A DNA stretch of 64,000 nt from Rhizobiales bacterium 63-22. Its GTDB lineage: Bacteria > Pseudomonadota > Alphaproteobacteria > Rhizobiales > Rhizobiaceae. The notes beneath the pieces are model-generated. The model was not told where the DNA came from. It did no database searches and saw only the letters and a program-made list of their open reading frames with translations. Positions 25,835 to 35,003 of the stretch are shown piece by piece (within the stretch, counting starts at the first letter, position 1; each line of letters opens with the position of its first letter). The DNA lies in contig MKVZ01000009.1 of NCBI GenBank assembly GCA_001898995.1, positions 1 through 64,000 of the forward strand. The letters are read 5' to 3'. The translations under genes were made by a program, and so were the position numbers.

Positions 25835-27320
25835 CCCTCCCGGTTGTTGCGTGTGTCATGATCTCTTCGGAATTGATCCTGTTGCCCTCGACGGTCGCGA
25901 CAATTCCTCCCGAGCGGAACACGCAGACGCGGTCCGACATGCCGATCACTTCGGGAAGTTCCGACGAGATCATGATCACTGAATGCCCCTGCGCGGTGAA
26001 TTCGCGCATCAATTGATAGATTTCCGCCTTCGCCCCGACATCGATGCCGCGGGTGGGCTCATCGAAGATCAGCACCTTCATCTGATGGTTCAGCCAGCGG
26101 GCGATGACCACTTTCTGCTGGTTTCCGCCCGAAAGCGTATCGACGCGGGCATGCGGCCCCTGCGCCTTGACCCTGACCTGCTCCATGGCGGCCGAGGTAT
26201 ATTTCAGCTCCTTCTTCATATCGATGAACCAGTGATGCTGGCGATATTTTCCGTAATTGTTCAGGGATATGTTCTGCAGGATCGAGAAGCTGGTGATCAG
26301 CCCCTGCTCCTTCCGGCTTTCCGGCAGCAGCCCGATGCCGCTCGCAAGCGCATCGCCCGGCCCCGTGAACCGCCTGTCCTGTCCGTTGACCTTCACCTTG
26401 CAGCGCGCCGCCGGATGCGCGCCCAGCATGGCCAGCGCGGTTTCTGTCCTGCCGGAACCGACAAGGCCGGCGAAGCCGAGAATCTCGCCTTCGCGCAACT
26501 GGAAGCGCGAGACGGGGCCATTTCTTTTAAGCTGGATTTCCTCGGCATCCACAACGACACGCGCATCCGGCGACAAGGCGGGCTTGGGCGGAAAACTGCT
26601 CTCGATCCGGCGTCCGACCATCATTTCGACAAGCCGGTCATTGTTGACGTCCGCGACGGCGCAGGTTGCGATGAACGACCCGTCGCGCAGAACCGTGATC
26701 CGGTCGCAGACTTCGAAAATCTCCTCAAGGTGATGGGAGATGAAAATGATCGCGACGTCCTGCTTGCGCAATTCGCGCATGACCTTGAACAGATGCTCGA
26801 CCTCGGCGGGCGTCAGGGTCGCGGTCGGTTCATCGAGCACGAGGATGCGCGCATTGAGCGACAGGGCCTTGGCGATCTCCACGAACTGCTGCTGGGCCAC
26901 CGACAGGTAGCGGATCGGCACATCGAGAGGCACCGCGACACCGAGCTGCCCTATGATCGCTTCGGCGCGCTTGCGCATCGATCGTCGGTCCAGAAGGCCG
27001 AGCCGCGTCCGCAACTCGCGGGCGAGGAACATGTTTTCGACGGCGGTCAGATAGGGGATCAGGCTGAATTCCTGAAACACGATCCCGACGCCGGCCGCGA
27101 TGGCCTCGTCATAATTGGCGAATTCACACGGCTTGCCGTCGATGGTGATCGTGCCGTCGGACGGCTTTATGATGCCCGACAATATCTTCATCAGGGTCGA
27201 TTTTCCGGCGCCGTTCTCTCCCAGCAGCGCATGAATCTCGCCCGCATGTACCTTGAGATCGACGCCATGCAGGACTTCGATCTTGCCGAAACTCTTTTTT
27301 ATGCCATTCAGTTCGAGCAT
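25818..27320 (-). CDS. Sugar/polyol ABC transporter ATP-binding protein (RbsA type, two ATPase domains)
   Basis: At 500 residues it is the standard double-domain CUT2 ATPase: Walker [10 protein letters not shown] in the first half, [14 protein letters not shown] and LDEPTATLT, then a second half with [15 protein letters not shown] and [13 protein letters not shown]. It lies 67 bp after the binding-protein gene, with a hairpin between them. Confidence 0.92.
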   Translation of the reverse strand: MLELNGIKKSFGKIEVLHGVDLKVHAGEIHALLGENGAGKSTLMKILSGIIKPSDGTITIDGKPCEFANYDEAIAAGVGIVFQEFSLIPYLTAVENMFLARELRTRLGLLDRRSMRKRAEAIIGQLGVAVPLDVPIRYLSVAQQQFVEIAKALSLNARILVLDEPTATLTPAEVEHLFKVMRELRKQDVAIIFISHHLEEIFEVCDRITVLRDGSFIATCAVADVNNDRLVEMMVGRRIESSFPPKPALSPDARVVVDAEEIQLKRNGPVSRFQLREGEILGFAGLVGSGRTETALAMLGAHPAARCKVKVNGQDRRFTGPGDALASGIGLLPESRKEQGLITSFSILQNISLNNYGKYRQHHWFIDMKKELKYTSAAMEQVRVKAQGPHARVDTLSGGNQQKVVIARWLNHQMKVLIFDEPTRGIDVGAKAEIYQLMREFTAQGHSVIMISSELPEVIGMSDRVCVFRSGGIVATVEGNRINSEEIMTHATTGRVEHVA

Positions 27321-27345
27321 GTTCTCCTCCTGCGTGCTCGTTTCG

Positions 27346-27373
27346 CCCGCCCCCGCACGAATGCGGGAGCGGG
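27346..27373 (-). other. Stem-loop after the pentitol-binding-protein gene
   Basis: A 12-bp stem with one mismatch and a 4-base loop lies 14 bases after the binding-protein stop, before the ATPase gene. Similar hairpins follow the other binding-protein genes of this window. Confidence 0.55.
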
Positions 27374-27387
27374 ACAGGGAGGAAGCC

Positions 27388-28290
27388 CTACCAGCTGAAG
27401 GTGCCGGCGTTCTTCTTGTCCACGACCATCACGTCGACCGGGATTTCCTTCGGAACATGAGCGCCCCATTTCTTTGCCAGCGCAATACCCAGACCGATGC
27501 GGATCTGGTCGCGCGGGAACTGGGCGGTGGTTTCGATGAAGGCGCCTCCCGCCTTGATCGCATTGACCGCTTCGGGCGCGCCGTCGACCGAGGTCAGCTT
27601 GATGTTCTTGCCGGAACCCTCGATGGCCGAGAGGGCGCCCATCGCGCCGCCGTCATTGACGGAGAAGATGCCGGCGAGATTGGGATGCGATTCGATCATG
27701 TTCTCGACGACGCCTAGCGCGACCGAACGGTCCTGACGCCCGTTCTGCGTGTCCACGAGCTTGATGTCGGGGAACTTCGCCAGCGCGGCCTTGCAGCCTT
27801 CGACGCGCTGGAGGATCGGCACGACGGGAATGCCGTCGAGGATCGCGACCTCGCCCTTGCCGTTCAGCGACTTGCCCAGATATTCGCAGGACTGGTATCC
27901 CGCGTCACGGTTCTTGGAACCGACGAAGGAATCCACCGGGCCGCTGGCGTTGGCATCGATGGCCACGACGACCACGTTCTTCGCCTTGGCCGACTTGACG
28001 GCCGCCTCGACGCCCGCGCTGTCGGTCGGGTTCAGAAGCAGGATATCGATGTGCTGCTGGAGCATGTCCTCCACATCGGAGATCTGCTTGGCGACGTCGT
28101 GATTGGCGTCGGTGGTGATCACGTCCGCGCCGATGGTGGCCGCAGCCTCCTTGAGCGCCTGCTGCATGACGACGAAATAAGGATTGTTCAGTTCCTGAAA
28201 GGTCATGCCGATCTTCAGCTTGTCCTGCGCCAGCGCCGGAGCGGCGGAAAGCGCGAGCGCGATGGAAGCGGTGAGCAGGATAGATTTCAT
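27388..28290 (-). CDS. Sugar/polyol ABC transporter, periplasmic binding protein (RbsB type)
   Basis: This 300-residue precursor has a signal peptide ending at ALA (residue 21). The mature RbsB-like fold starts [16 protein letters not shown] and has the hinge/ligand texts [25 protein letters not shown] and [11 protein letters not shown]. The ATG at 28290 follows GGGAGG at a slightly long distance. It lies 137 bp after the HAD gene, so an internal promoter is possible. The ligand is probably the polyol handled by the linked ribitol-dehydrogenase-like SDR. Confidence 0.9.
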   Translation of the reverse strand: MKSILLTASIALALSAAPALAQDKLKIGMTFQELNNPYFVVMQQALKEAAATIGADVITTDANHDVAKQISDVEDMLQQHIDILLLNPTDSAGVEAAVKSAKAKNVVVVAIDANASGPVDSFVGSKNRDAGYQSCEYLGKSLNGKGEVAILDGIPVVPILQRVEGCKAALAKFPDIKLVDTQNGRQDRSVALGVVENMIESHPNLAGIFSVNDGGAMGALSAIEGSGKNIKLTSVDGAPEAVNAIKAGGAFIETTAQFPRDQIRIGLGIALAKKWGAHVPKEIPVDVMVVDKKNAGTFSW

Positions 28291-28427
28291 CTGTGGAGTC
28301 CTCCCGTTACAGATTGAAGTTTCATTGCTGCATGCTTCGGGCGGCGGCATGCCGTCCCGAATGGATGATCGCCGCGAGGCGAAATTCGTGTGACACGGAC
28401 CGACCGGCCCGCGCGATGGACGGCATC

Positions 28428-29270
28428 TCAGGCAAGGAACGCCTCCATCATAAAGGTCGGGGAGACGCCGAGCCGCGCGGCCGCCGCCTCCAGCGCTGCA
28501 TCGGAAAGCTCCGACGCTATGCCGGTCCTGACGAGGCAGGAGGCGAGACCCACGCCGGCGGCACCGGCAATATCGTGCTCCAGACTGTCGCCGACGCAGA
28601 CGATGCGGTCGATCGTGACAGTCTCCAGCAGCGATTGCGCGTGGTGGTAGATCGCGGGATAGGGTTTGCCGAACCAGCGGACGGAACCGCCGAGTTCCTG
28701 ATAGACGAGCGCGATGCTGCCCGCCCCCGGCGCCGTGCCGCCGCCCTTCGTCAGCTTGTGGCGATCCGGGTTGGTGCAATAGCACGGTACGCCGCGCCGC
28801 GCCGCGGGCTCCAGCCGGTCGCGATAGGCGGCGAGCGGTATGGTTTCGGCCTCGCTGCCGGAAATGATGACGATATCGGCCAGCCCCGCATCCTCGACGC
28901 TCTCGAAGCCGAGACGGTCGGCAAGATTGCGGTCGTCGCCGCTGGAAACCGTCAGGCAACGGGTGATCCCCGCCCTCCCGGCGGTCTCGCGCGCTAGAAT
29001 ATCGCAGGCAACATCGCCCGATGTCAGAAAACGGTCGAAGGCGGCGCGGCCGAAGCCGATCCTGACCAGACGTTCGGCATTGTACTCGCCGCTGCGGCCG
29101 GAATTGGAAAGGATCATGACGGTCTTGCCGCGACCCTTGAGATAAAGCAGCGCCTCGTTGGCGCCCGGATAGGCGCCGTCGTCGTCGCGCAGCACGCCGA
29201 ACTGGTCGACGAAGAATACATCGTAGCGGTCGGCGAGATCGGTAAGTGTCGTGTGCGGCGCAAGGCTCAT
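28428..29270 (-). CDS. HAD-IIA family hydrolase (NagD-like, RbtC-like)
   Basis: This 280-residue HAD-superfamily protein has motif I FFVDQFGVLRD, motif II near MILSNSGRSGEYN and a C-terminal DDDIAG-type site seen here as VGDSLEHDIAGA. It is of the type IIA cap class. A HAD protein of this kind also sits beside the dehydrogenase and kinase of the rhizobial ribitol locus (rbtABC), where its function is not well settled. The start overlaps the kinase stop by 4 bp. A metabolite-repair or phosphatase role on a sugar phosphate is inferred. Confidence 0.8.
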   Translation of the reverse strand: MSLAPHTTLTDLADRYDVFFVDQFGVLRDDDGAYPGANEALLYLKGRGKTVMILSNSGRSGEYNAERLVRIGFGRAAFDRFLTSGDVACDILARETAGRAGITRCLTVSSGDDRNLADRLGFESVEDAGLADIVIISGSEAETIPLAAYRDRLEPAARRGVPCYCTNPDRHKLTKGGGTAPGAGSIALVYQELGGSVRWFGKPYPAIYHHAQSLLETVTIDRIVCVGDSLEHDIAGAAGVGLASCLVRTGIASELSDAALEAAAARLGVSPTFMMEAFLA

Positions 29271-30544
29271 GATCGGCCTGCCTTTCCCGCAAGAACGAGG
29301 GATGCAGCGCCCACGGCGGCCTCCCCGGAGCGCGACGGAAGGAAAGAAACGCCGAGCGCCCGCTCCCGCATCCGCGTCCAGGCGGGATTGGCCGCGCCGC
29401 CGCCGACGGTGCGGACGGATTTCACGCCGGGGCCGCCCAATGCGGCCAGCCGGTCATAGCCCGATTTTTCGATGGCCGTGATCCCTTCCAGAATGGCCTG
29501 AAAAAAGATGAGATCGTCGGCCGGACGCGGTTCGAGACGCGGCGCAAAGGCCGGATCGTTGATCGGAAAGCGCTCGCCGGGCTTCAGCAGCGGATAATAG
29601 TCGAGGCCGGTCGGCTCGTCCGGCCGGAGGTGCGGCGTCATCGCCTTCAGCCGCTCGCCGTCGAAGAAGCTGCGAATGACCGCGCCGCCGGAATTGGACG
29701 CGCCGCCGGCCAGCCAGAAATCGAGCACGCGGTGCGAATAGACGCCATATTCCGCCGCGTCGATGGGCCGGGCGGAGGCGAGCTTCACGACCAGCGTCGA
29801 GCCGAGCGCGGTGACGCCGTCGCCGATGGCCGCGGCACCGGTCGCGAGGAAGGACGCGCATCCGTCCGTGGTGCCGGCATGGTAGCGGCAGGCGGAGGGC
29901 AGACCAAGCGCCCTGCCCGCGCCGCCCATGACCGACAACGACGCTCCTGCGCGTTTCACCGCCGGAAGCAGGGCGACGTCCATGCCACAGGCTTCGAGCC
30001 AGTCCGGCCAGCGTTCGGCGGCGAGATCGTAACCCGTCTTGAGAGCGTTGTTCTCATCGCTCGTGGGCGTGTCGAGGCCGAGCTGCATCAGAATCCAGTC
30101 GGCCTGATGCACGACCGCCCGCACGCCGGGCCTGCGGGAGAGATGGATGGCGCGGGCGAGCGCCGAGGTCGCGCCGCGCGCGGGGCTGTCCGCCGGTGCT
30201 TCCGTCGCGATACGCTCGACGATGGCACGGTCGGGGCAAGGCTCGTTATACATCAGCACATCACCGACCGGCGCTCCGCCCGCATCTATGGCGAGCATCG
30301 TACCCGACGTGCCGTCCACCGCCACGCCCTCGATGGCGGCGAAGGAGATGCGGGAAGCGAGTTCCGAAACACAGGACCGGACGCCCGCCCACCAGACGGA
30401 GGGCGAACGCGCAGCCACCGCGTCGGGAAAGGGAAAGGCGGCCATATCCAGAGGCGTGCCGTCGCCGGCGACGGCTGCGGCGCGGACGCCGGACGTGCCG
30501 AGATCGATGCCGAGCGCGACGGCGGGTTGCGGGGCCGCGTTCAT
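29267..30544 (-). CDS. FGGY-family carbohydrate kinase (ribulokinase/xylulokinase-like)
   Basis: This 425-residue kinase has the N-terminal phosphate motif GIDLGTSGVRAA, a substrate region VAVDGTSGTMLAID and VHQADWILMQLG, and the C-terminal ATP texts FFQAILEGITAIEKSGYD and VRTVGGGAANPAWTRMR. The ATG at 30544 overlaps the aldolase stop by 4 bp; upstream in-frame sequence is aldolase antisense coding. In the proposed pathway it phosphorylates the ketopentose made by the dehydrogenase. Which hydroxyl is phosphorylated decides whether the aldolase can act (1-phosphate) or the pentose phosphate route is used (5-phosphate). Confidence 0.85.
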   Translation of the reverse strand: MNAAPQPAVALGIDLGTSGVRAAAVAGDGTPLDMAAFPFPDAVAARSPSVWWAGVRSCVSELASRISFAAIEGVAVDGTSGTMLAIDAGGAPVGDVLMYNEPCPDRAIVERIATEAPADSPARGATSALARAIHLSRRPGVRAVVHQADWILMQLGLDTPTSDENNALKTGYDLAAERWPDWLEACGMDVALLPAVKRAGASLSVMGGAGRALGLPSACRYHAGTTDGCASFLATGAAAIGDGVTALGSTLVVKLASARPIDAAEYGVYSHRVLDFWLAGGASNSGGAVIRSFFDGERLKAMTPHLRPDEPTGLDYYPLLKPGERFPINDPAFAPRLEPRPADDLIFFQAILEGITAIEKSGYDRLAALGGPGVKSVRTVGGGAANPAWTRMRERALGVSFLPSRSGEAAVGAASLVLAGKAGRS

Positions 30545-31623
30545 CCCTGCCGGCTCGCCTTGCGGTCGAGCGCCTGACGGTATTGCTCGGCCTCCCAATG
30601 GGTCAATTCGTATTCCTGCTCTGGCTTGAGATAAGCAAGGGGCGCGCCTTCCGGCACGCGGACGGCAACCTCGGCCAGACAGCGCGCCATGACACGGCCG
30701 CCATCGGTCAGCTCATTGGCCAGAAGCACGCCGCGCCCCGGCGCAAGCAGCATCTTCGGGCAAGCCAGACCTTGCGCCCGGCGCTCCTCCGCATAGGCCC
30801 TTGCCGTCTGCCCCTCGCCCAGCACGCCGATTTCCGTTCCGAGAAAAATGACATGGTCGGGATAAAGCGAGCCGCCGGTGGCAATGGCCACGCTCCCGGA
30901 ATCGAGCGCGGTCTTGTGGCTGCCCGCATCCGCAGCCGCGTGGAAATCCGATCCTTCCGCCAGCGCTTCCAGCGCCGCCATGTCGGGGGCAGGCGTCGGG
31001 CGCTCGGCGACCGCGAGCGCAGCGGTGACGCGGACGATACGCGCGCGCACCTCATCGACCGTGTCGCCGGCGACGATGATGCCGTGATTATGGAGGATCA
31101 GAACGTCCGGGCGGCTTTCGGCCACGCGGTCGATCTCACGGGCGAGCGGCGTGCCGGGACGGCGATAGGGAATGGCCGCCCAGGTCAGGTCCGGCAAAGC
31201 CGCCATACGCTCGGCAAGTACGTCTTCGCGCGCCGCCAGAACCGCCAGCGCGATCGTGTTGACGCAATGATAATGCGCGACCACCGGCTGCGGCAGAGCG
31301 GCGTGAAAACTGGTTTCGATGGAGGGACGAAGGCCGGAGGCGTTCTTTTCCGCCACCACGAAGTCGGTCGCCTTTTCGGCGCTGGGATCGCCGGCCCGGA
31401 GTGCCGCGACCAGCGGCGCAACCTCGACGGGCACCATGATGTCGCGTTCACCGGCGTGGGCAAGCCATGTGCCCGACGCCTTCACCCACATCACGCCGTC
31501 CTGCTTGAACGACGTGTTGCCGCCCGCGCCCTGCGTCTTGAGAATGTCGCAGCCGATGTCTTTTGAAAGCGCAAGGAATGCGCCGAAGGCGACCGCCTCC
31601 GCCGCCCGGATGCCCGAAGCCAT
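30541..31623 (-). CDS. Class II aldolase/adducin-family sugar-phosphate aldolase
   Basis: This 360-residue protein is longer than FucA/AraD (about 215-230) and resembles the aldolase half of RhaD-like proteins. It has the phosphate-binding text TQGAGGNTSFK, then VMWVKASGTWL, and the zinc histidine clusters VVAHYHCVNT and LILHNHGIIVAG. It would cleave a ketose 1-phosphate to DHAP and an aldehyde using a divalent metal. It is the first gene of the leftward pentitol operon, facing the DeoR regulator across a 207-bp promoter region. The substrate is inferred. Confidence 0.83.
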   Translation of the reverse strand: MASGIRAAEAVAFGAFLALSKDIGCDILKTQGAGGNTSFKQDGVMWVKASGTWLAHAGERDIMVPVEVAPLVAALRAGDPSAEKATDFVVAEKNASGLRPSIETSFHAALPQPVVAHYHCVNTIALAVLAAREDVLAERMAALPDLTWAAIPYRRPGTPLAREIDRVAESRPDVLILHNHGIIVAGDTVDEVRARIVRVTAALAVAERPTPAPDMAALEALAEGSDFHAAADAGSHKTALDSGSVAIATGGSLYPDHVIFLGTEIGVLGEGQTARAYAEERRAQGLACPKMLLAPGRGVLLANELTDGGRVMARCLAEVAVRVPEGAPLAYLKPEQEYELTHWEAEQYRQALDRKASRQG

Positions 31624-31696
31624 GATTTCTCCTCAACCTCCCCGTTCGCCACCCGGTCGAAGCCATGCGTGAGCGAATTCTCCTATAAACTGTAAT

Positions 31697-31789
31697 ATTA
31701 TGATTATGGTTCGTCAATAGTGATTATTCTCAATCATAACGATTGGCGATTCGGGTCGCATATTGCCTTTCTCAGTTAATTTTGATTAT
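31697..31789. promoter_or_regulatory. Candidate DeoR operators (TGATTAT repeats)
   Basis: The AT-rich divergent region 31624-31830 has TGATTAT at 31701, 31721 and 31783 on the plus strand, and the inverted pair TATGATT (31699-31705) / AATCATA (31732-31738). The 20-bp and 62-bp spacings are near whole helical turns. This is the expected target of the DeoR-family regulator encoded next to it. Confidence 0.55.
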
Positions 31790-31830
31790 AGTCGTTCACG
31801 ACGAGGAGAGTACGGGACGGGAGGCCGGAC

Positions 31831-32607
31831 ATGAACGATACCGAGCGCCACAAGGCGATCGTCGATCTTTTGCGGGAAACGCCTTTCGTCTCCGTCCGGG
31901 ATTTGCAGGAGCACCTGAGCGTGTCGCCGGCCACGATCCGCCGCGACATCGACAAGCTTCACGAACTGGGCCGCGCGCGAAAGGTCTATGGCGGCATCTC
32001 GGCCAATGAAACCGTCAGCGCGCGCCTGTCCGCGCGGCCCTATGACGAAAACCGGGATATCGCCGTCGAGGCCAAGCGGGCAATCGCGGCCAAGGCGGCC
32101 GGGCTGGTGCGCGACGGGGATTCCATCATCGTCCATGCGGGCTCGACCTGCTACCATCTCGGCATTCTGCTGGCGCGGCGCAACCTGCGCATCTGGACCA
32201 ATTCCATGCCGCTCTGCGCCTATCTGGGCGAACACGGCTCCTGCCAGCTTTCCATCGCCGGCGGCGACCTCCACCGCGAGCCGGGCATCATGTACGATCC
32301 GGCCGCCGGTTCGCCCGGTTTCTTCGCCTCGCGTTTTTTTCTCGGCACGCAGGGAATAAGCGCCAAGGGCCTGCTCGAATCCCATCCGCTTCTGGTCAGG
32401 GTGATCGGTGAGCTTGCGGCCTGCGCCGACGAGATCGTCGTGCTTGCGGACAGCCGCAAGTTCTCCATCCAGCCGCGCAACGTCGCCCTGCCGCTGTCGC
32501 GCGTCGGTACGGTCATCACCGACGACGGACTGACCGACACGGCGGCGAAATTTCTGGAGGACGCAGGCGTCACGATAATGATTGCAACCGTCGGAGAAGA
32601 AAGTTGA
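31831..32607 (+). CDS. DeoR-family transcriptional regulator of the pentitol operon
   Basis: This 258-residue protein has an N-terminal DeoR winged helix (VSVRDLQEHLSVSPATIRRD, residues about 21-40, then DKLHELGRARKVYGG) and a C-terminal sugar-phosphate sensor domain (DGDSIIVHAGSTCYHLG; CADEIVVLADSRKFS). It is divergent from the aldolase gene and faces TGATTAT repeats, so it is probably a repressor released by a sugar phosphate. Its stop overlaps the TTG start of the next kinase, which makes the two translationally coupled. Confidence 0.88.
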   Translation: MNDTERHKAIVDLLRETPFVSVRDLQEHLSVSPATIRRDIDKLHELGRARKVYGGISANETVSARLSARPYDENRDIAVEAKRAIAAKAAGLVRDGDSIIVHAGSTCYHLGILLARRNLRIWTNSMPLCAYLGEHGSCQLSIAGGDLHREPGIMYDPAAGSPGFFASRFFLGTQGISAKGLLESHPLLVRVIGELAACADEIVVLADSRKFSIQPRNVALPLSRVGTVITDDGLTDTAAKFLEDAGVTIMIATVGEES

Positions 32608-33974
32608 GCTCGTCTTCCATCGCCGTTTTCGATCTCGGCAAGACAAATTCCAAACTCTTCGTTCTCTCCATGACGGGCGAGGTCATCGACGAAACCCGCA
32701 TCCGCCCGATCTGGCGGCAGGAGGGCGATCTGCGTGTCCTCGACGATGCCGCGCTTTTCTCATGGATGAAAGCCGAGCTTGCGCGCATGGTCGCAGCCCA
32801 TGGCGTCGACCGCGTCACTTGGTCCGGCCATGGCTGCACCTTCGCGCTGGTCGCCGGCGACAGGCTCATCCATCCGATCCTCGATTACGAGCAGGAGCCG
32901 CCGGAGGGCATCGCGGCCCGCATCGACGCGATGGCCCCGGACTACGGCGAGACCTTTTCGCCACCCTTGCCGCTCGGCTTCAACTTCGCGCGCCATATGC
33001 TCTGGCTCAACGAACGCGACCCGCAGTTGCTGGAGAAGGCCGAGGCCATTCTCTGCTATCCGCAATTCTGGGGCTGGAAATTTTCGGACCGCGCGGTTTC
33101 CGAAGTCTCCTATCTCGGCTGCCATTCCCATTTATGGGCGCCGCTCAGGGACGATTTCAGCAGTCTGGTCGACCGCATGGGCTGGCGCGGCAAGATGCCG
33201 GAATTCGTGCGGGCCGGCAGCCCGGTCGGCACGCATACGGTCGCGCTCGAAGACGGCCGGACAGCAGAGGTCGCCGTGCATAACGGCGTCCATGACAGCA
33301 ATGCGGCGCTCTATTTCTACCGTTCGCTCGGCTTCACCGATTTCACGCTGGTCTCGACGGGCACATGGGTGGTCATTTTCAACCCGGCATGCCCGCTTGA
33401 TCTGCTCAACTCCGCGCGCGACATGCTGGCCAACGTGACCGTGGATCACCAGCCGGTTCCGACCATCCGCTTCATGGGCGGCAGGGAATACGACGTGGCA
33501 AGCGGCGGATGGGCGAAGCCGGTATCGGCGGAGGCCGTCGCATCGGTTATCGCCAAGAAAGCGTTCGCCCTGCCGGCCTTTGCCGCCGGCGGCCCGGTGC
33601 CGGGGCACACGGGCCATTTCACCGGCCCTGCAGTCGAGAACGAGGAGCGCGCCGCGGTGGCCCTGCTTTATGTGGCGCTGATGACCGATCTCTCGCTCGA
33701 TCTCATCGATTCACGCAATACGATCGTCATCGACGGCGGACTGGTCAAGACAGGCCTCTATGCGTCCGTTCTCGCGGCATTGCGTCCCGGCCAGAGCGTA
33801 TATACCAGCGCCAATCCGGAGGGCAGCGCCTTCGGGGCGGCGGCGCTGGTCTTCGACGCCATCGGCCGGAATCCCTTCGTCAACGATTGTGCCGTGGCGA
33901 CACCGGCGCTTGTTCCCGGACTTGAAAATTACAGGCAGGAATGGCGCAGGCAGGTGGAGGCGCTTTCCATATAG
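32604..33974 (+). CDS. rhaK: FGGY-family kinase, probable L-rhamnulose kinase (RhaK-like)
   Basis: This 456-residue kinase begins at TTG 32604 (GGAGAAGAAAG upstream), coupled to the DeoR gene. It has the FGGY N-terminal phosphate motif IAVFDLGKTNSKLF, a second phosphate region TLVSTGTWVVIFN and a C-terminal ATP text IVIDGGLVKTGLYASV. It ends convergently 33 bp from rhaQ. Rhizobial rhamnose loci encode a divergent FGGY kinase, RhaK, after rhaQ and rhaU. Here no other kinase is in the rha block and this one is adjacent, so I assign it that role with moderate confidence. It could instead serve the pentitol operon under the same DeoR control. Confidence 0.6.
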   Translation: MSSSSIAVFDLGKTNSKLFVLSMTGEVIDETRIRPIWRQEGDLRVLDDAALFSWMKAELARMVAAHGVDRVTWSGHGCTFALVAGDRLIHPILDYEQEPPEGIAARIDAMAPDYGETFSPPLPLGFNFARHMLWLNERDPQLLEKAEAILCYPQFWGWKFSDRAVSEVSYLGCHSHLWAPLRDDFSSLVDRMGWRGKMPEFVRAGSPVGTHTVALEDGRTAEVAVHNGVHDSNAALYFYRSLGFTDFTLVSTGTWVVIFNPACPLDLLNSARDMLANVTVDHQPVPTIRFMGGREYDVASGGWAKPVSAEAVASVIAKKAFALPAFAAGGPVPGHTGHFTGPAVENEERAAVALLYVALMTDLSLDLIDSRNTIVIDGGLVKTGLYASVLAALRPGQSVYTSANPEGSAFGAAALVFDAIGRNPFVNDCAVATPALVPGLENYRQEWRRQVEALSI

Positions 33975-34007
33975 ACCTCCGCTTCACGGCCAAGGCACGG
34001 CATTCGC

Positions 34008-35003
34008 TCATGCGGCCCGCCGCCCCCTGAACCGGCGGATCAGGATCGGCAGCGAGATCGTGACGATCAGCAGAAGCCCGATGAAGATCGACATGACGAT
34101 GCCCGGCACGTTGAGCAGGCCAAGCCCGAAGGTCACGAGACCCATCACGAAAGCCGCGATGACGACGCCGGGAATGGTGCCGGAACCACCGAGGATCGAC
34201 ACGCCACCGAGCACGACCATGGTGATGACTTCCAGTTCCCACCCTTGCGCGATAGACGGGCGCGTCGAGCCGAGCCGGGAAGTGAGGCAGATGGCGGCGA
34301 TGCCGCTCATCAGCCCGGTCAGCAGGAACAGCGTGAACTTCATCTTCTCGACCGGTATGCCGGAAAAACGCGCCGCGAATTCGTTATTGCCGATGGCATA
34401 GATGCGCCGCCCGAAACTGGTGCAGTGCAAAAGCACTCCGAATATCACCGCGAAGAGGACGAAAAGCACGAACTCGAACGAGAACACCCACACCACATAG
34501 CCCTGCCCGAAATAGGCGAAGCTTTCCGGGTAGCCGCCATAGGCCCGGTCGCCGAGCACGATATAGGATATGCCGCGAAACAGGCTCATCGTGCCGATGG
34601 TGACGACAATGGACGGCAGTTTCATGCCCGCCACCAATCCGCCATTGACCGCGCCGCAGGCAAGGCCTGTCCCGATGCCGATGAGGACGAGGCCCGGCGT
34701 CCCGACGCCCGCCTGCGCCGCCGCGCCCATGGCCGTCGACGCCAGCGCCATGATCGCTGCCACCGAAAGGTCGATCTCGCCGGAAATGATCAGCAATGTC
34801 ATCGCAAAGGCGATCATCGCCTTTTCGGTGAAGTTGAATGTGGCGTCGGAAAGGTTCCAGGCGTTGAGGAAATAGGGGGATGCAAGGGAATTGGCGATGA
34901 AGATCGCGATCGCCACGCCGAGCAGCAAGGCTTCCCAGCTTGCGAAAATGCGGGAGAACGGCGTTCCCAGCCGGTCGGGAATATGACGGCGTTCCTCGCT
35001 CAT
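34008..35003 (-). CDS. rhaQ: L-rhamnose ABC transporter permease RhaQ
   Basis: This 331-residue CUT2 permease has MTLLIISGEIDLSVAAIMALAST, MKLPSIVVTIGTMSLFRG, IGNNEFAARFSGI and GGVSILGGSGTIPG. Its ATG overlaps the rhaP stop by 4 bp. Gene order binding protein, ATPase, permease, permease behind a DeoR regulator and opposite rhaD-rhaI matches the rhizobial rhamnose importer. The mutarotase gene rhaU, expected after rhaQ in Rhizobium leguminosarum, is not present here. Confidence 0.85.
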   Translation of the reverse strand: MSEERRHIPDRLGTPFSRIFASWEALLLGVAIAIFIANSLASPYFLNAWNLSDATFNFTEKAMIAFAMTLLIISGEIDLSVAAIMALASTAMGAAAQAGVGTPGLVLIGIGTGLACGAVNGGLVAGMKLPSIVVTIGTMSLFRGISYIVLGDRAYGGYPESFAYFGQGYVVWVFSFEFVLFVLFAVIFGVLLHCTSFGRRIYAIGNNEFAARFSGIPVEKMKFTLFLLTGLMSGIAAICLTSRLGSTRPSIAQGWELEVITMVVLGGVSILGGSGTIPGVVIAAFVMGLVTFGLGLLNVPGIVMSIFIGLLLIVTISLPILIRRFRGRRAA

